Source of the DNA: Zhongshania sp.
Lineage (GTDB): Bacteria > Pseudomonadota > Gammaproteobacteria > Pseudomonadales > Spongiibacteraceae
Assembly (NCBI RefSeq): GCF_029212375.1
Contig: NZ_JARGNU010000001.1
Location: 186,001-250,000 of the forward strand
Length of the DNA: 64,000 bases
Direction of reading: 5' to 3'
Numbering within the stretch: position 1 is the stretch's first letter; the number at the start of each line of letters is the position of its first letter. The position numbers and the translations under genes are program-made. The notes under the pieces were generated by a model. The model was not told where the DNA came from. It searched no databases and worked only from the letters and a program-made list of their open reading frames with translations. Below, one piece after another: positions 9,389-17,571 of this stretch.

Positions 9389-9688
9389 TTAGCTGCCGGT
9401 TAGGGCTTCCATATTGACCAGTGCCGCCGCCACTTTATTGGCGTCAATGGTGAATTCGCCATTGCGAATTGCGGTTTTAATGGCCTCGACCTTTTGACGG
9501 TCAATACCGTCGCTGCTATTTACTTGGGCGCGGGTTCGCTCCAATAGTGGGGTTTCCACCTGTGGCGCTTTCGCGGTGTTGGCAGCAGCAGGGCTGGCTA
9601 CGGTGCTGTCTGATTTGCTGGCACCGGTACGCCCACTGTCTAGCTTGCGGGCCTGACTCAGAGACGAGCCATCTATACGGTCAACCAT
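9389..9688 (-). CDS. flgM: anti-sigma-28 factor FlgM
   Basis: This 99-residue protein binds and inhibits sigma-28 (FliA) until the hook is complete, then is exported. The C-terminal half, with SSDGIDRQKVEAIKTAIRNG and FTIDANKVAAALV, is the conserved FliA-binding part; the N-terminal half is low-complexity and probably disordered. It lies just upstream of flgN. A sigma-28 promoter about 35-60 bases before the start gives the usual feedback arrangement. FliA itself is outside the window. Confidence 0.93.
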   Translation of the reverse strand: MVDRIDGSSLSQARKLDSGRTGASKSDSTVASPAAANTAKAPQVETPLLERTRAQVNSSDGIDRQKVEAIKTAIRNGEFTIDANKVAAALVNMEALTGS

Positions 9689-9721
9689 CTTTATATCCTC
9701 TTTAAATAGCTTTCGCCTGTT

Positions 9722-9748
9722 ATATCGACACTATCTAGCAAAACTTTA
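9722..9748 (-). promoter_or_regulatory. sigma-28 promoter of flgMN
   Basis: Read on the minus strand: TAAAGTTT, 11 bases, then GTCGATAT. The first element is identical to the sigma-28 (FliA) -35 consensus TAAAGTTT, the spacer is the consensus 11, and the second element resembles GCCGATAA. It lies directly upstream of flgM. Confidence 0.75.
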
Positions 9749-9791
9749 GCACGATTTTACTTTGTCGCGCATGGGGCTTATCCCTATGACG

Positions 9792-10523
9792 TTAATTCAA
9801 TACCACGCTGTTTTCGGATGTTACTACACCCTCTAGCTGCTTACCGGAATTGAGGTTTTTAACCAGTATCCGGCTGCCGAGGGCGCCGCTTTGCAGGGCG
9901 ATCCCCATCATGCTCACGCTAACGGGGCCATCGCTACTATTAAGTTGAACGCGCTGGCCTTTATTAACAATGCTGCTGGCGCTAACCATATTGGGGGTGA
10001 GCACGGCGCCTTGGGCAATACTCTGGCGGCTTTGGTAGCCGCCGTTATCGCCTAAAGACTGCAAATAGCCATAGCCAAGACTGGTGATGTCGCGTTTTCC
10101 CCAGCTTACATCGTTGGCGCTAATGGTGGTGCCCGGCGCAATAGGGTGGCGGGCAACCATTACTTTGGCGTAGGCCTCTACGGTAACAGGCAAATAAATT
10201 TTCCACGGCTTGGCGCCTGCGGTGCAGCGCACGCCAACGGTTGTTCTGCGCTTGATCTTGGCACCGTTTGATAAAAAGGCTTCGAGCTTACCTGGACAGC
10301 TGCTGAGCTTGGTGCGGGGGTCGAGCTTTTGCACGGTGATGGTGGTGCTGAGCTGCTGCCAAGGATGACGGCTGGCGATATAGGCTTTGGCGGTAGCGGC
10401 AATTCGGCTGTGGCTTTCGGTAGACGCACTGGCACTCGTCGCACTGAATACACTTAGTGCAGCGCTAAGCAGCACAAATTTACTCAAGGCGGCATTTTTG
10501 CTTAAGGCAGTGCGTTTGCGCAT
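9792..10523 (-). CDS. flgA: flagellar P-ring assembly chaperone FlgA
   Basis: This 243-residue periplasmic protein helps assemble the FlgI P-ring. It has an N-terminal signal peptide (hydrophobic FVLLSAALSVFSATSASA) and a C-terminal SAF-type domain (APGTTISANDVSWG...GQRVQLNSSDGPVSVSMMG). I start it at ATG 10523. A longer reading from TTG 10568 is unlikely, because a sigma-54 promoter at 10564-10579 would place the transcript start near 10553, inside that extension. In Pseudomonas cheV and cheR lie between flgA and flgB; here they are absent. Confidence 0.92.
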   Translation of the reverse strand: MRKRTALSKNAALSKFVLLSAALSVFSATSASASTESHSRIAATAKAYIASRHPWQQLSTTITVQKLDPRTKLSSCPGKLEAFLSNGAKIKRRTTVGVRCTAGAKPWKIYLPVTVEAYAKVMVARHPIAPGTTISANDVSWGKRDITSLGYGYLQSLGDNGGYQSRQSIAQGAVLTPNMVSASSIVNKGQRVQLNSSDGPVSVSMMGIALQSGALGSRILVKNLNSGKQLEGVVTSENSVVLN

Positions 10524-10563
10524 GACTTTACTCGCGTCAAAGATTTGTCGGTAAGGCGGTAAC

Positions 10564-10579
10564 TGCAATGCTTGTGCCA
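10564..10579 (-). promoter_or_regulatory. sigma-54 promoter of flgA
   Basis: On the minus strand the sequence reads TGGCACA, four bases (AGCA), TTGCA, matching the -24/-12 consensus TGGCAC-N5-TTGC with correct GG-to-GC spacing. The transcript would start near 10553, 30 bases before the flgA ATG. Confidence 0.75.
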
Positions 10580-10864
10580 GTCTTGTTTGCGGTGTGCGCT
10601 ACTAAATTGGGGCTTACATAGAGGGGTAGGCTGCGGGGCTGAAATAAATAAGGCGGATGGGGGCTGCCGGATTTTTGCCGATCAGCGGCAAAGGCTTGCC
10701 GTTATTTTGGCGGTGGCGCAATTTGATGGTTTTAACTTATTGAAAAATAACAATTTAATTAAGTGGCACGGCCTTTGCCTTGATCCATTGCAAAAGCGGC
10801 ACAAAGCCTAGCTTAAACCGATTAGCGGCTGCAAACCGAATAACTTTAGCGAAATGGTAAGAAA
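10580..10864. promoter_or_regulatory. divergent flgA/flgB regulatory region with sigma-54 promoter of flgB
   Basis: The plus strand carries TGGCACG (10764-10770), four bases, TTGC (10775-10778), a near-perfect -24/-12 promoter. Its transcript would start near 10790, about 75 bases before flgB. With the flgA promoter on the other strand it makes a divergent sigma-54 pair, so one enhancer site for a FleQ- or FleR-type activator could serve both. No gene is convincing in this stretch. Confidence 0.75.
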
Positions 10865-11281
10865 ATGGCGATTAATTTTGATAAAGCCTTAGGCGTTCAC
10901 GAGCAAGCACTGCTGTTGCGGCAAAAGCGCAATGAAGTTTTGGCCGCCAATATTGCTAATGCTGATACCCCTGGCTACAAGGCGCAGGATATTGATTTTC
11001 GCACGGCTTTATCGAATTCAGCGGCAGCGGGTGACCAAGCTATGCTCGCGCTTAAAGTGACCAGTGCTGGCCACCAGCACCGCGCCGATGGCAGCGCAGA
11101 TGCCTTGTCGGCGTCTTTGAAATATCGCCAACCTTATCAGCCATCGCTCGACGGTAACACGGTAGAAGCTCATATCGAACAAGCCGAGTTTGCCGACAAC
11201 GCCATGCGTTATCAGGCTACGTTGTCATTTTTAGGCAGCCGCCTCAGCGGGCTTAAATCCATTCTTCAGGGAGGCCGATAG
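10865..11281 (+). CDS. flgB: flagellar proximal rod protein FlgB
   Basis: This 138-residue axial protein forms part of the proximal rod. The N-terminal rod/hook signature LAANIANADTPGYKAQDIDF is clear, and the C-terminus ends in the helical region typical of rod proteins. It is the first gene of flgBCDEFGHIJKL behind a sigma-54 promoter. It starts four bases before flgC. No strong Shine-Dalgarno sequence is seen (GGTAAG lies nearby). Confidence 0.96.
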   Translation: MAINFDKALGVHEQALLLRQKRNEVLAANIANADTPGYKAQDIDFRTALSNSAAAGDQAMLALKVTSAGHQHRADGSADALSASLKYRQPYQPSLDGNTVEAHIEQAEFADNAMRYQATLSFLGSRLSGLKSILQGGR

Positions 11282-11284
11282 ATC

Positions 11285-11686
11285 ATGGCTAATCCACTCG
11301 ACATCGCCGCTTCGGCAATGAATGCGCAAATGCTGCGCCTCAATACCGTGGCCAGTAATATGGCCAACGCCGACTCGGTGGCGGGTAGTGAGGCCGAGGC
11401 CTACCGCTCGCGTCAAGCGGTGTTCTCTACGGTAATGGATCAGCAGCGCGAAGTGGCGGGGGTGGCGGTAACTGGCATCGTTGAAAGCAATGCGCCGGTG
11501 ATGAAGCGCTACGAACCCGGTCATCCCCAAGCGGATGTAGACGGTTATGTGTACGCCTCTAACGTAAACACCATGGAAGAGATGGCCAATATGATGTCGG
11601 CGTCGCGCTCGTTTCAGAATAACGCCGAAGTTTTTTCTACCACCAAAACCCTGATGCTGCGCACCCTGCAGCTTGGCCAGCAGTAG
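11285..11686 (+). CDS. flgC: flagellar proximal rod protein FlgC
   Basis: This 133-residue rod component has the N-terminal motif LNTVASNMANADSV and the C-terminal VDGYVYASNVNTMEEMANMMSASRSFQNNAEV, both characteristic of FlgC. It acts with FlgB and FlgF as part of the periplasmic drive-shaft. It lies three bases after flgB and 11 before flgD in the same operon. Confidence 0.96.
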   Translation: MANPLDIAASAMNAQMLRLNTVASNMANADSVAGSEAEAYRSRQAVFSTVMDQQREVAGVAVTGIVESNAPVMKRYEPGHPQADVDGYVYASNVNTMEEMANMMSASRSFQNNAEVFSTTKTLMLRTLQLGQQ

Positions 11687-11697
11687 GAGTCTGACTA

Positions 11698-12363
11698 ATG
11701 GAAATACGGACGCTTGAGCAGTTACAAACACAAAACGCAGCGAGTGCGGCAAAGAAAGATGCGTCGTCCTTAGACCAAAACGATTTTATGAAATTGATGC
11801 TGCAACAGCTAAAAAGTCAGGATCCGTTTAAACCAACGGACAATACTGAATTCATCAGCCAAATGGCCCAGCTAACCTCGGTTAGCGGCATCAGCGAGAT
11901 GAACGAAAATCTCAGCGCACTGACCGGTTCACTGTATTCGGCTCAGCTTCTAGATTCTTCTTCGTTGATCGGTAAAGACGTGTTGGTGGAATCCAGTGTT
12001 GCGGCCCTGCCTAGCAGCGGCAGTGTTCGCGGCCAGGTAAATCTGCCTACCAGTACCACCGCCTTAGATATTGAAATTTTGGCGCCCAGCGGCGAGGTCA
12101 TTGGCAAAGTGCCAATGGGGCCTCAAGCTGCGGGCACCAGTGCTTTTGAATGGAATGGTATTGGTTTGAATGGCGAGCGGATGCCGCCAGGCACCTACCA
12201 AATCCGCGCCAATTATTTGAACGGCACTAAAGTTGAGGCCTTGACCACTGAAATGCGCAGTCCGGTATTAAGTGTGAGTGTGCCCGTGGGCGGTGGCAGC
12301 CCGCAGGTGCAAATACAGGGGCTGGGCAGCGTTAGCCTGTCACAAATTAAAGAGATTAGCTGA
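11698..12363 (+). CDS. flgD: flagellar hook-capping protein FlgD
   Basis: This 221-residue protein caps the growing hook and guides FlgE subunits. The N-terminal conserved block LDQNDFMKLMLQQLKSQDPFKPTDNTEF is followed by the FLN/Tudor-like region with GTSAFEWNGIGLNGERMPPGTYQI, typical of FlgD. It sits between flgC and flgE as in most gammaproteobacteria. Confidence 0.96.
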   Translation: MEIRTLEQLQTQNAASAAKKDASSLDQNDFMKLMLQQLKSQDPFKPTDNTEFISQMAQLTSVSGISEMNENLSALTGSLYSAQLLDSSSLIGKDVLVESSVAALPSSGSVRGQVNLPTSTTALDIEILAPSGEVIGKVPMGPQAAGTSAFEWNGIGLNGERMPPGTYQIRANYLNGTKVEALTTEMRSPVLSVSVPVGGGSPQVQIQGLGSVSLSQIKEIS

Positions 12364-12420
12364 GTTGCGATTGCGCTATTCAGACAATGACAACACTCAA
12401 TCCTTAGCAGGAGTTACATT

Positions 12421-13638
12421 ATGAGCTTTCGTATCGCACTCAGTGGTTTAAACGCAGCGCAATCGCATTTGGACGTGACCGCGCAGAATATTGCCAACGT
12501 CAACACAACGGGCTTTAAAAGCTCGCGTGCCGCATTTGCCGATGTATACGCCACGGCGAATAACGACGTGACCAAAACTACGCCAGGCGCCGGTGCGCGT
12601 CTTGCCACCATTACCCAGCAGTTCTCCCAGGGCAATGTTGATTTTACCGACAACAACTTAGACCTTGCGGTAAGCGGCGAAGGCTTCTTTACCATGAAGG
12701 GCTCAGGTGGCGTAACGTACACCCGCGCTGGGGCGTTTAGCGTCGACCGCGAAGGCTTTGTGGTAAACAATAATCTGGAGCGTCTGCAGGTGTTTCCACC
12801 AACAGGCAATGGCGACTTCTCCACTGGTTCGCTAAGTGATCTGCAATTGGAAGTTAATGAAAATGCGCCCAAAGAAACTACGCGTGGCGATATTGGCATC
12901 AACTTGCCTGGTAATGCACCGGTGCCAACGGTAACGCCCTTTGATCCAAGCTTGCCCGCGAGCTACAACCACGCCACCTCAATGACCGTGTACGACTCAC
13001 TGGGTACCCAGCACACCGCTACGATGTACTTTGTGCGCGACGCGGCAGCAAACACGTGGAATCAGCAGCTTTACGTCGACAATAACGCCGTAGGCGGCCC
13101 CAACGCACTGTCTTTTAGCAATGCTGGGGTATTAACCGTACCGGCGAATGGGCTAGTAACGTACCCAGCTTACGACCCCGGTACTGGCGCGGCCGATATG
13201 AATTTGTCCTTCGACTTTAATTCTAGCACCCAGTACGGCCAAGAGTTTGGGGTGAATAGCCTTCAGCAAGACGGTTTTACCACTGGCCGCTTGACGGGCA
13301 TTGAAGTGTCGTCAGCCGGTGTGGTGTCGGCGCGTTACACCAATGGTCAGTCTACCCAGCTGGGTAAAATTGCCATGGCCAGTTTCACCAACCCCAATGG
13401 CTTACAGCAGCAGGGCGACACTTCTTGGGCAGAGACGTTCTCGTCTGGCAGTCCACGAGTTGGCGAAGCGGGCACCTCTAACTTTGGCTTGCTGCAATCT
13501 GGCGCCCTAGAGAGCTCCAACGTGGATTTGACCGAGCAGTTGGTTGAGATGATTACCGCGCAGCGTAACTTCCAGGCCAATACCCAGATGATCTCCACCG
13601 CCGACGCGGTAACCCAAGCGATCATCAATATCCGTTAA
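12421..13638 (+). CDS. flgE: flagellar hook protein FlgE
   Basis: This 405-residue structural subunit of the hook starts MSFRIALSGLNAAQSHLDVT and has AQNIANVNTTGFKSSRAAFAD, the rod/hook N-terminal signature. Its C-terminus, LESSNVDLTEQLVEMITAQR, is the usual FlgE/FlgG end. The central part carries the variable surface domains. AGGAG lies nine bases before the start. Length and order are normal. Confidence 0.96.
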   Translation: MSFRIALSGLNAAQSHLDVTAQNIANVNTTGFKSSRAAFADVYATANNDVTKTTPGAGARLATITQQFSQGNVDFTDNNLDLAVSGEGFFTMKGSGGVTYTRAGAFSVDREGFVVNNNLERLQVFPPTGNGDFSTGSLSDLQLEVNENAPKETTRGDIGINLPGNAPVPTVTPFDPSLPASYNHATSMTVYDSLGTQHTATMYFVRDAAANTWNQQLYVDNNAVGGPNALSFSNAGVLTVPANGLVTYPAYDPGTGAADMNLSFDFNSSTQYGQEFGVNSLQQDGFTTGRLTGIEVSSAGVVSARYTNGQSTQLGKIAMASFTNPNGLQQQGDTSWAETFSSGSPRVGEAGTSNFGLLQSGALESSNVDLTEQLVEMITAQRNFQANTQMISTADAVTQAIINIR

Positions 13639-13676
13639 TTGAGGGCGGCTTGGGCCGCCATTAATCGGGAGTTTTT

Positions 13677-14420
13677 ATGGACAGATTACTGTATATCGGC
13701 ATGACAGCGGCGAAGAACACGCAGCTGGCCCAAACCACTAATGCCAATAATTTGGCTAACGTGAGCACGGCGGGTTTTCGTGGCGATTTTCAGAATGTTC
13801 TGTCTCAGCAGGTTGAAGGCCCTGGTATGGCCACCCGTTTTAACTCGGTGTATCAGGGCGAAACCTCCGACTTTTCCGTTGGCTCCATTATGGCCACCGG
13901 CCGCCAACTGGATGTTGCCATTCGCGGCGATAAAGGCTGGTTTGTGGTAACCGCGCCAGATGGCAGCGAAGCCTATAGTCGCCGCGGTGATTTTCACATT
14001 ACCAGCGACGGTATGCTGCTCAACGGCGCCGGTCAGCCAGTGATGGGTGACGGCGGCCCAGTAGCGATTCCCGAACACGAAAGTTTGATGATTGGCGAAG
14101 ACGGCACGGTCTCAATTGTGCCGCTGGGGCAGGGCTCTGAATCACTGTCGACGGTAGACCGAATTCGCTTGGTCGACGCCGCGCCGAATCAGCTGCAGAA
14201 GGGCGAGGACGGCTTAATGCGCATGCGCAATGGTGGCAGCGCGCCAACTTCCTCAGATATCCGCATCAGCTCCGGCAACTTAGAAGCATCAAACGTGAAT
14301 AGCGTCGACGCCATGGTGAATATGATTTCACTGGCGCGGCAATTTGAAATGCAGGTCAAGGCCATGAGCACCGCCGAAACGGTTGCTGAAACCGGCAGCC
14401 GCTTAATGCGCTTGGAATAA
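13677..14420 (+). CDS. flgF: flagellar proximal rod protein FlgF
   Basis: This 247-residue rod protein begins [20 protein letters not shown], with [17 protein letters not shown], and ends with [27 protein letters not shown]. These motifs and the place between flgE and flgG identify FlgF. It is part of the rod joining the MS-ring to the distal rod. Confidence 0.95.
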   Translation: MDRLLYIGMTAAKNTQLAQTTNANNLANVSTAGFRGDFQNVLSQQVEGPGMATRFNSVYQGETSDFSVGSIMATGRQLDVAIRGDKGWFVVTAPDGSEAYSRRGDFHITSDGMLLNGAGQPVMGDGGPVAIPEHESLMIGEDGTVSIVPLGQGSESLSTVDRIRLVDAAPNQLQKGEDGLMRMRNGGSAPTSSDIRISSGNLEASNVNSVDAMVNMISLARQFEMQVKAMSTAETVAETGSRLMRLE

Positions 14421-14433
14421 CAAGGGGTTATTT

Positions 14434-15219
14434 ATGAATTCATCACTATGGGTCGCTAAAACTGGTCTCGATGCCCAACAAACCCGGATGCAAGTGGTAA
14501 GTAACAACCTTGCCAACGCCAATACCACTGGTTTTAAACGGGATCGGGCGTCGTTTGAAGACTTGCTCTACCAAAATATGCGGCAAGTGGGTGGTCAGAC
14601 TTCCCAGCAAACCCGGTCACCCAGTGGTATGCATGTGGGTACTGGTGTACGGGTAGTGTCCACCGAAAAAATACATCAGCAGGGCACCTTGAATCAAACC
14701 AATAACTCCTTGGATGTTGCCATTGAAGGTAAGGGTTTCTTTCAGGTGCAAATGCCCGACGGCAGCATTGCCTACACCCGCGACGGTTCCTTTCAGCTCG
14801 ACGACCAAGGCCAGATTGTTACCAATACCGGCAATGTGGTTGATCCGGGCATGACCGTACCCCAAGGCACCTTGAGTATTACTATTGGTTCTGATGGCGT
14901 GGTAAGTGCAGTTTTGGCGGGCGGCGCCGCGCCAGTGCAGGTTGGTAGCTTTCAGCTTGCCGACTTTGTAAACCCATCGGGCCTCCAAGCCCGCGGCGAA
15001 AACCTGTATATGGAGTCTGCCTCTAGCGGTTCACCGCAAACCGGCACACCGGGCTTGAGTGGCTTGGGCAGTATTCAGCAGGGCGCCCTCGAAGGTTCTA
15101 ACGTTAACGTAGTGGAAGAGCTGGTGAATATGATTGAAACCCAGCGCGCCTACGAGATGAACTCCAAGGCCATCGCCACCAGCGACCAAATGATGCAGTA
15201 CGTGAATAACAATCTGTAA
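14434..15219 (+). CDS. flgG: flagellar distal rod protein FlgG
   Basis: This 261-residue protein builds the distal rod. It begins [20 protein letters not shown], contains [25 protein letters not shown] and ends in [23 protein letters not shown], all strongly conserved in FlgG. The length equals that of most family members (about 260). It starts 13 bases after flgF. Confidence 0.97.
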   Translation: MNSSLWVAKTGLDAQQTRMQVVSNNLANANTTGFKRDRASFEDLLYQNMRQVGGQTSQQTRSPSGMHVGTGVRVVSTEKIHQQGTLNQTNNSLDVAIEGKGFFQVQMPDGSIAYTRDGSFQLDDQGQIVTNTGNVVDPGMTVPQGTLSITIGSDGVVSAVLAGGAAPVQVGSFQLADFVNPSGLQARGENLYMESASSGSPQTGTPGLSGLGSIQQGALEGSNVNVVEELVNMIETQRAYEMNSKAIATSDQMMQYVNNNL

Positions 15220-15246
15220 TTCGCGATTTAGAGCAGGATAACGTTT

Positions 15247-15951
15247 ATGAACATTCAACAGACCCAAGGCCTCAACCATATCAAAACTGCATTTGCAGTA
15301 TTGATGGTGGCGCTGCTGTCGGCGTGTTCATCGGCGCCTGTAAAAGACACCTCTGCTGATTATGAATCTGCCGCGCCGCCAGTGGCGGCCGACGACGGCC
15401 AGAATATGGGCTCTATTTACCGCTCGGGTTACGGCATGACTTTGTTTGTAGACCGCCGCGCGCGTCAAGTAGGCGACATTATTACCGTCACCCTTGAAGA
15501 AAAAACTGACGCCAGCAAATCTTCCAGCACGGCCACCGGCAAAGAAAGCAATATCTCAGTGCCAACCGTAACCTTGTTTGGTCGCGGTGTAACCAGCGGC
15601 GGAACGCCAATTCTCACCACTGGCGTATCGTCTGATCAAGATTTCTCTGGCAAAGGCAGCAGCACCCAGAGTAATAGCTTAACCGGCAGTATCACCGTGA
15701 CCGTGTCAGAGGTGCTCCGCAATGGCAGCCTGCGAGTGCGGGGCGAGAAGTGGGTCACTATCAATCAGGGCGAAGAGTTTATTCGGATTAAGGGCATTAT
15801 CCGTCCCGAAGACATTGGCGCCGATAACGCGGTGCCGTCTTACAAGGTCGCCGATGCCCGTATTACCTATAGCGGCAAAGGTGCGCTGGCCGACGCTAAT
15901 TCCATGGGTTGGCTGGGGCGTTTGTTCCAGTCTGTGTTGTCACCCTTTTGA
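15247..15951 (+). CDS. flgH: flagellar L-ring lipoprotein FlgH
   Basis: This 234-residue outer-membrane lipoprotein forms the L-ring bushing around the rod. The signal peptide ends at a lipobox, LLSAC, around residue 24. Conserved features include [31 protein letters not shown] and the C-terminal [27 protein letters not shown]. It is followed after 11 bases by flgI. Confidence 0.96.
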   Translation: MNIQQTQGLNHIKTAFAVLMVALLSACSSAPVKDTSADYESAAPPVAADDGQNMGSIYRSGYGMTLFVDRRARQVGDIITVTLEEKTDASKSSSTATGKESNISVPTVTLFGRGVTSGGTPILTTGVSSDQDFSGKGSSTQSNSLTGSITVTVSEVLRNGSLRVRGEKWVTINQGEEFIRIKGIIRPEDIGADNAVPSYKVADARITYSGKGALADANSMGWLGRLFQSVLSPF

Positions 15952-15962
15952 GGACGGCTGCA

Positions 15963-17093
15963 ATGTCAGTGTTTAAATCTAATTCATTCTTGCGCAAAAT
16001 CGCCGCTGTTTGCAGTATTGCGCTGTTCGCCATTGCGCCGCTGGCTCAAGCTGAGCGGGTTAAAGACCTTGTTAACGTTGCCGGTGTGCGTGAAAACCAA
16101 TTAGTGGGCTATGGCTTGGTGGTTGGTCTTAGCGGCACGGGAGACCAAACCAGTCAGGCGCAATTCACCATTCAAAGTATTCGCAATATGCTCACCGGCT
16201 TTGGGGTGCGTATTCCCGATAATGTTAGCCCCCAGCTTAAAAACGTGGCGGCGGTAACTGTGCACGCCAGCTTGCCTGCCTTTGCCAAGCCCGGCCAAAC
16301 CCTAGATGTCACTGTGTCGTCGATTGGTAACTCCGCCAGCTTGCGCGGTGGTAGCTTGTTGATGGCGCCAATGATGGGGGCAGACGGACAAGTTTATGCG
16401 GTTGCCCAGGGCAGCTTACTGGTTGGCGGCTTAGGCGTGGCCGGCGCCGATGGCTCAAAGGTGACGGTTAATATCCCCAGCGCGGGCCGTATTCCCAATG
16501 GCGCGATTATTGAGCGGGCAGCGCCAAGCGCAATGTCGGCTAATGGCGAAATTATGCTGAATTTGAAAAAAGCCGATTTCACCACCGCCCATCGCTTGGT
16601 AGAAGAAATTAACAGTAAATTTGGCGCCGGTACCGCCAGTGCTATGGATTCTGCCACCGTTAAGGTGCTTGGCCCCAGCAATGCCGATCGCAGTGTTACG
16701 TTTATCTCGATGTTAGAGACCTTAGAAATCACCCCCGCCGAGGCAATTGCGAGGGTGGTGGTTAACTCGCGCACCGGCACCATTGTTATTGGCGGTAACG
16801 TGCGGGTTATGCCGGCTGCAGTGACGCATGGCTCCTTAACTGTCTCTATCACTGAGCGGGTCGATATTAGCCAACCTGGTGCCTTTAGCGGCGGCCAAAC
16901 TGTAGCGGCACAAGAGTCGAGTATTGACGTGCAGGAAACCGGCTCGCGGATGTTCTTGCTAGATGCTGGTGTAACCTTAGAAGAAATTGTGAAAGCCATT
17001 AATAAAGTTGGCGCCGCGCCCAGCGACTTAGTGGCTATTCTCGAAGCCCTAGACCAAGCCGGTGCCCTGCGCGCCGAGCTGTTAGTGATCTAA
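15963..17093 (+). CDS. flgI: flagellar P-ring protein FlgI
   Basis: This 376-residue periplasmic protein polymerises into the P-ring in the peptidoglycan layer with help from FlgA. A Sec signal peptide ([22 protein letters not shown]) precedes [21 protein letters not shown], the conserved mature start. I start it at ATG 15963, nine bases after GAGG; an in-frame TTG at 15909 inside flgH is unlikely. Confidence 0.96.
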   Translation: MSVFKSNSFLRKIAAVCSIALFAIAPLAQAERVKDLVNVAGVRENQLVGYGLVVGLSGTGDQTSQAQFTIQSIRNMLTGFGVRIPDNVSPQLKNVAAVTVHASLPAFAKPGQTLDVTVSSIGNSASLRGGSLLMAPMMGADGQVYAVAQGSLLVGGLGVAGADGSKVTVNIPSAGRIPNGAIIERAAPSAMSANGEIMLNLKKADFTTAHRLVEEINSKFGAGTASAMDSATVKVLGPSNADRSVTFISMLETLEITPAEAIARVVVNSRTGTIVIGGNVRVMPAAVTHGSLTVSITERVDISQPGAFSGGQTVAAQESSIDVQETGSRMFLLDAGVTLEEIVKAINKVGAAPSDLVAILEALDQAGALRAELLVI

Positions 17094-17106
17094 CGGAGCG
17101 ACGGCA

Positions 17107-17553
17107 ATGGATATTAAAGCCAATAGCAATTACCACGACTTTTCAGGCTTGGCCTCGTTGCGCAAAGAAGCTAGCGAAAACGCCGAAGAAGCGATTGCGC
17201 CCGTTGCCAAACAATTTGAAGCACTGTTTTTGCAAATGATGCTAAAAAGCATGCGCGCTGGGGTGCCAGAGGGCGGCTTATTCTCTGACGAAAGCACCAA
17301 AATGTACGAAGAAATGCTCGACAGCCAATTGTCGGTGACCCTTGCTGAGCAGGGTGGTATTGGCATGGCAGAGTCAATTTCGGCGCAGTTGCGCGGGCCA
17401 GATGCCGCCGCCGCCAAAGCTAATGGCCTTGATAGTGGCGGGGGTGGCATGAGTGGCGAGGGCGCAGCCCTGCGCAGCAAGCTCCAGCAACTTAGCAAGC
17501 AAAACCACAGCAATAGCATTCAAGATTTCAGTTTGTCTGCCGATAAACTGTAA
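17107..17553 (+). CDS. flgJ: single-domain FlgJ (rod-binding/capping domain only)
   Basis: This 148-residue protein matches only the N-terminal rod-cap half of enteric FlgJ: VAKQFEALFLQMMLKSMRAGVPEGGLF and YEEMLDSQLSVTLAEQGGIGMAESI. Enteric and pseudomonad FlgJ proteins are about 300-400 residues and carry a C-terminal glucosaminidase domain that opens peptidoglycan for the rod. Here the stop codon comes before that domain, and the next gene, flgK, starts 18 bases later, so nothing is left for it. The C-terminal tail is Gly/Ser-rich. The hydrolase must be encoded elsewhere. Confidence 0.9.
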   Translation: MDIKANSNYHDFSGLASLRKEASENAEEAIAPVAKQFEALFLQMMLKSMRAGVPEGGLFSDESTKMYEEMLDSQLSVTLAEQGGIGMAESISAQLRGPDAAAAKANGLDSGGGGMSGEGAALRSKLQQLSKQNHSNSIQDFSLSADKL

Positions 17554-17571
17554 ATGATTAAGGGGTAACAC

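Noticed and set aside
10524-10568. TTG start of flgA at 10568
   Set aside because: It overlaps the flgA sigma-54 promoter; ATG 10523 gives a normal signal peptide.
10572-10811. Plus-strand ORF of 79 codons between flgA and flgB
   Set aside because: It runs through the flgB sigma-54 promoter and has Cys/His-rich, non-protein-like content.
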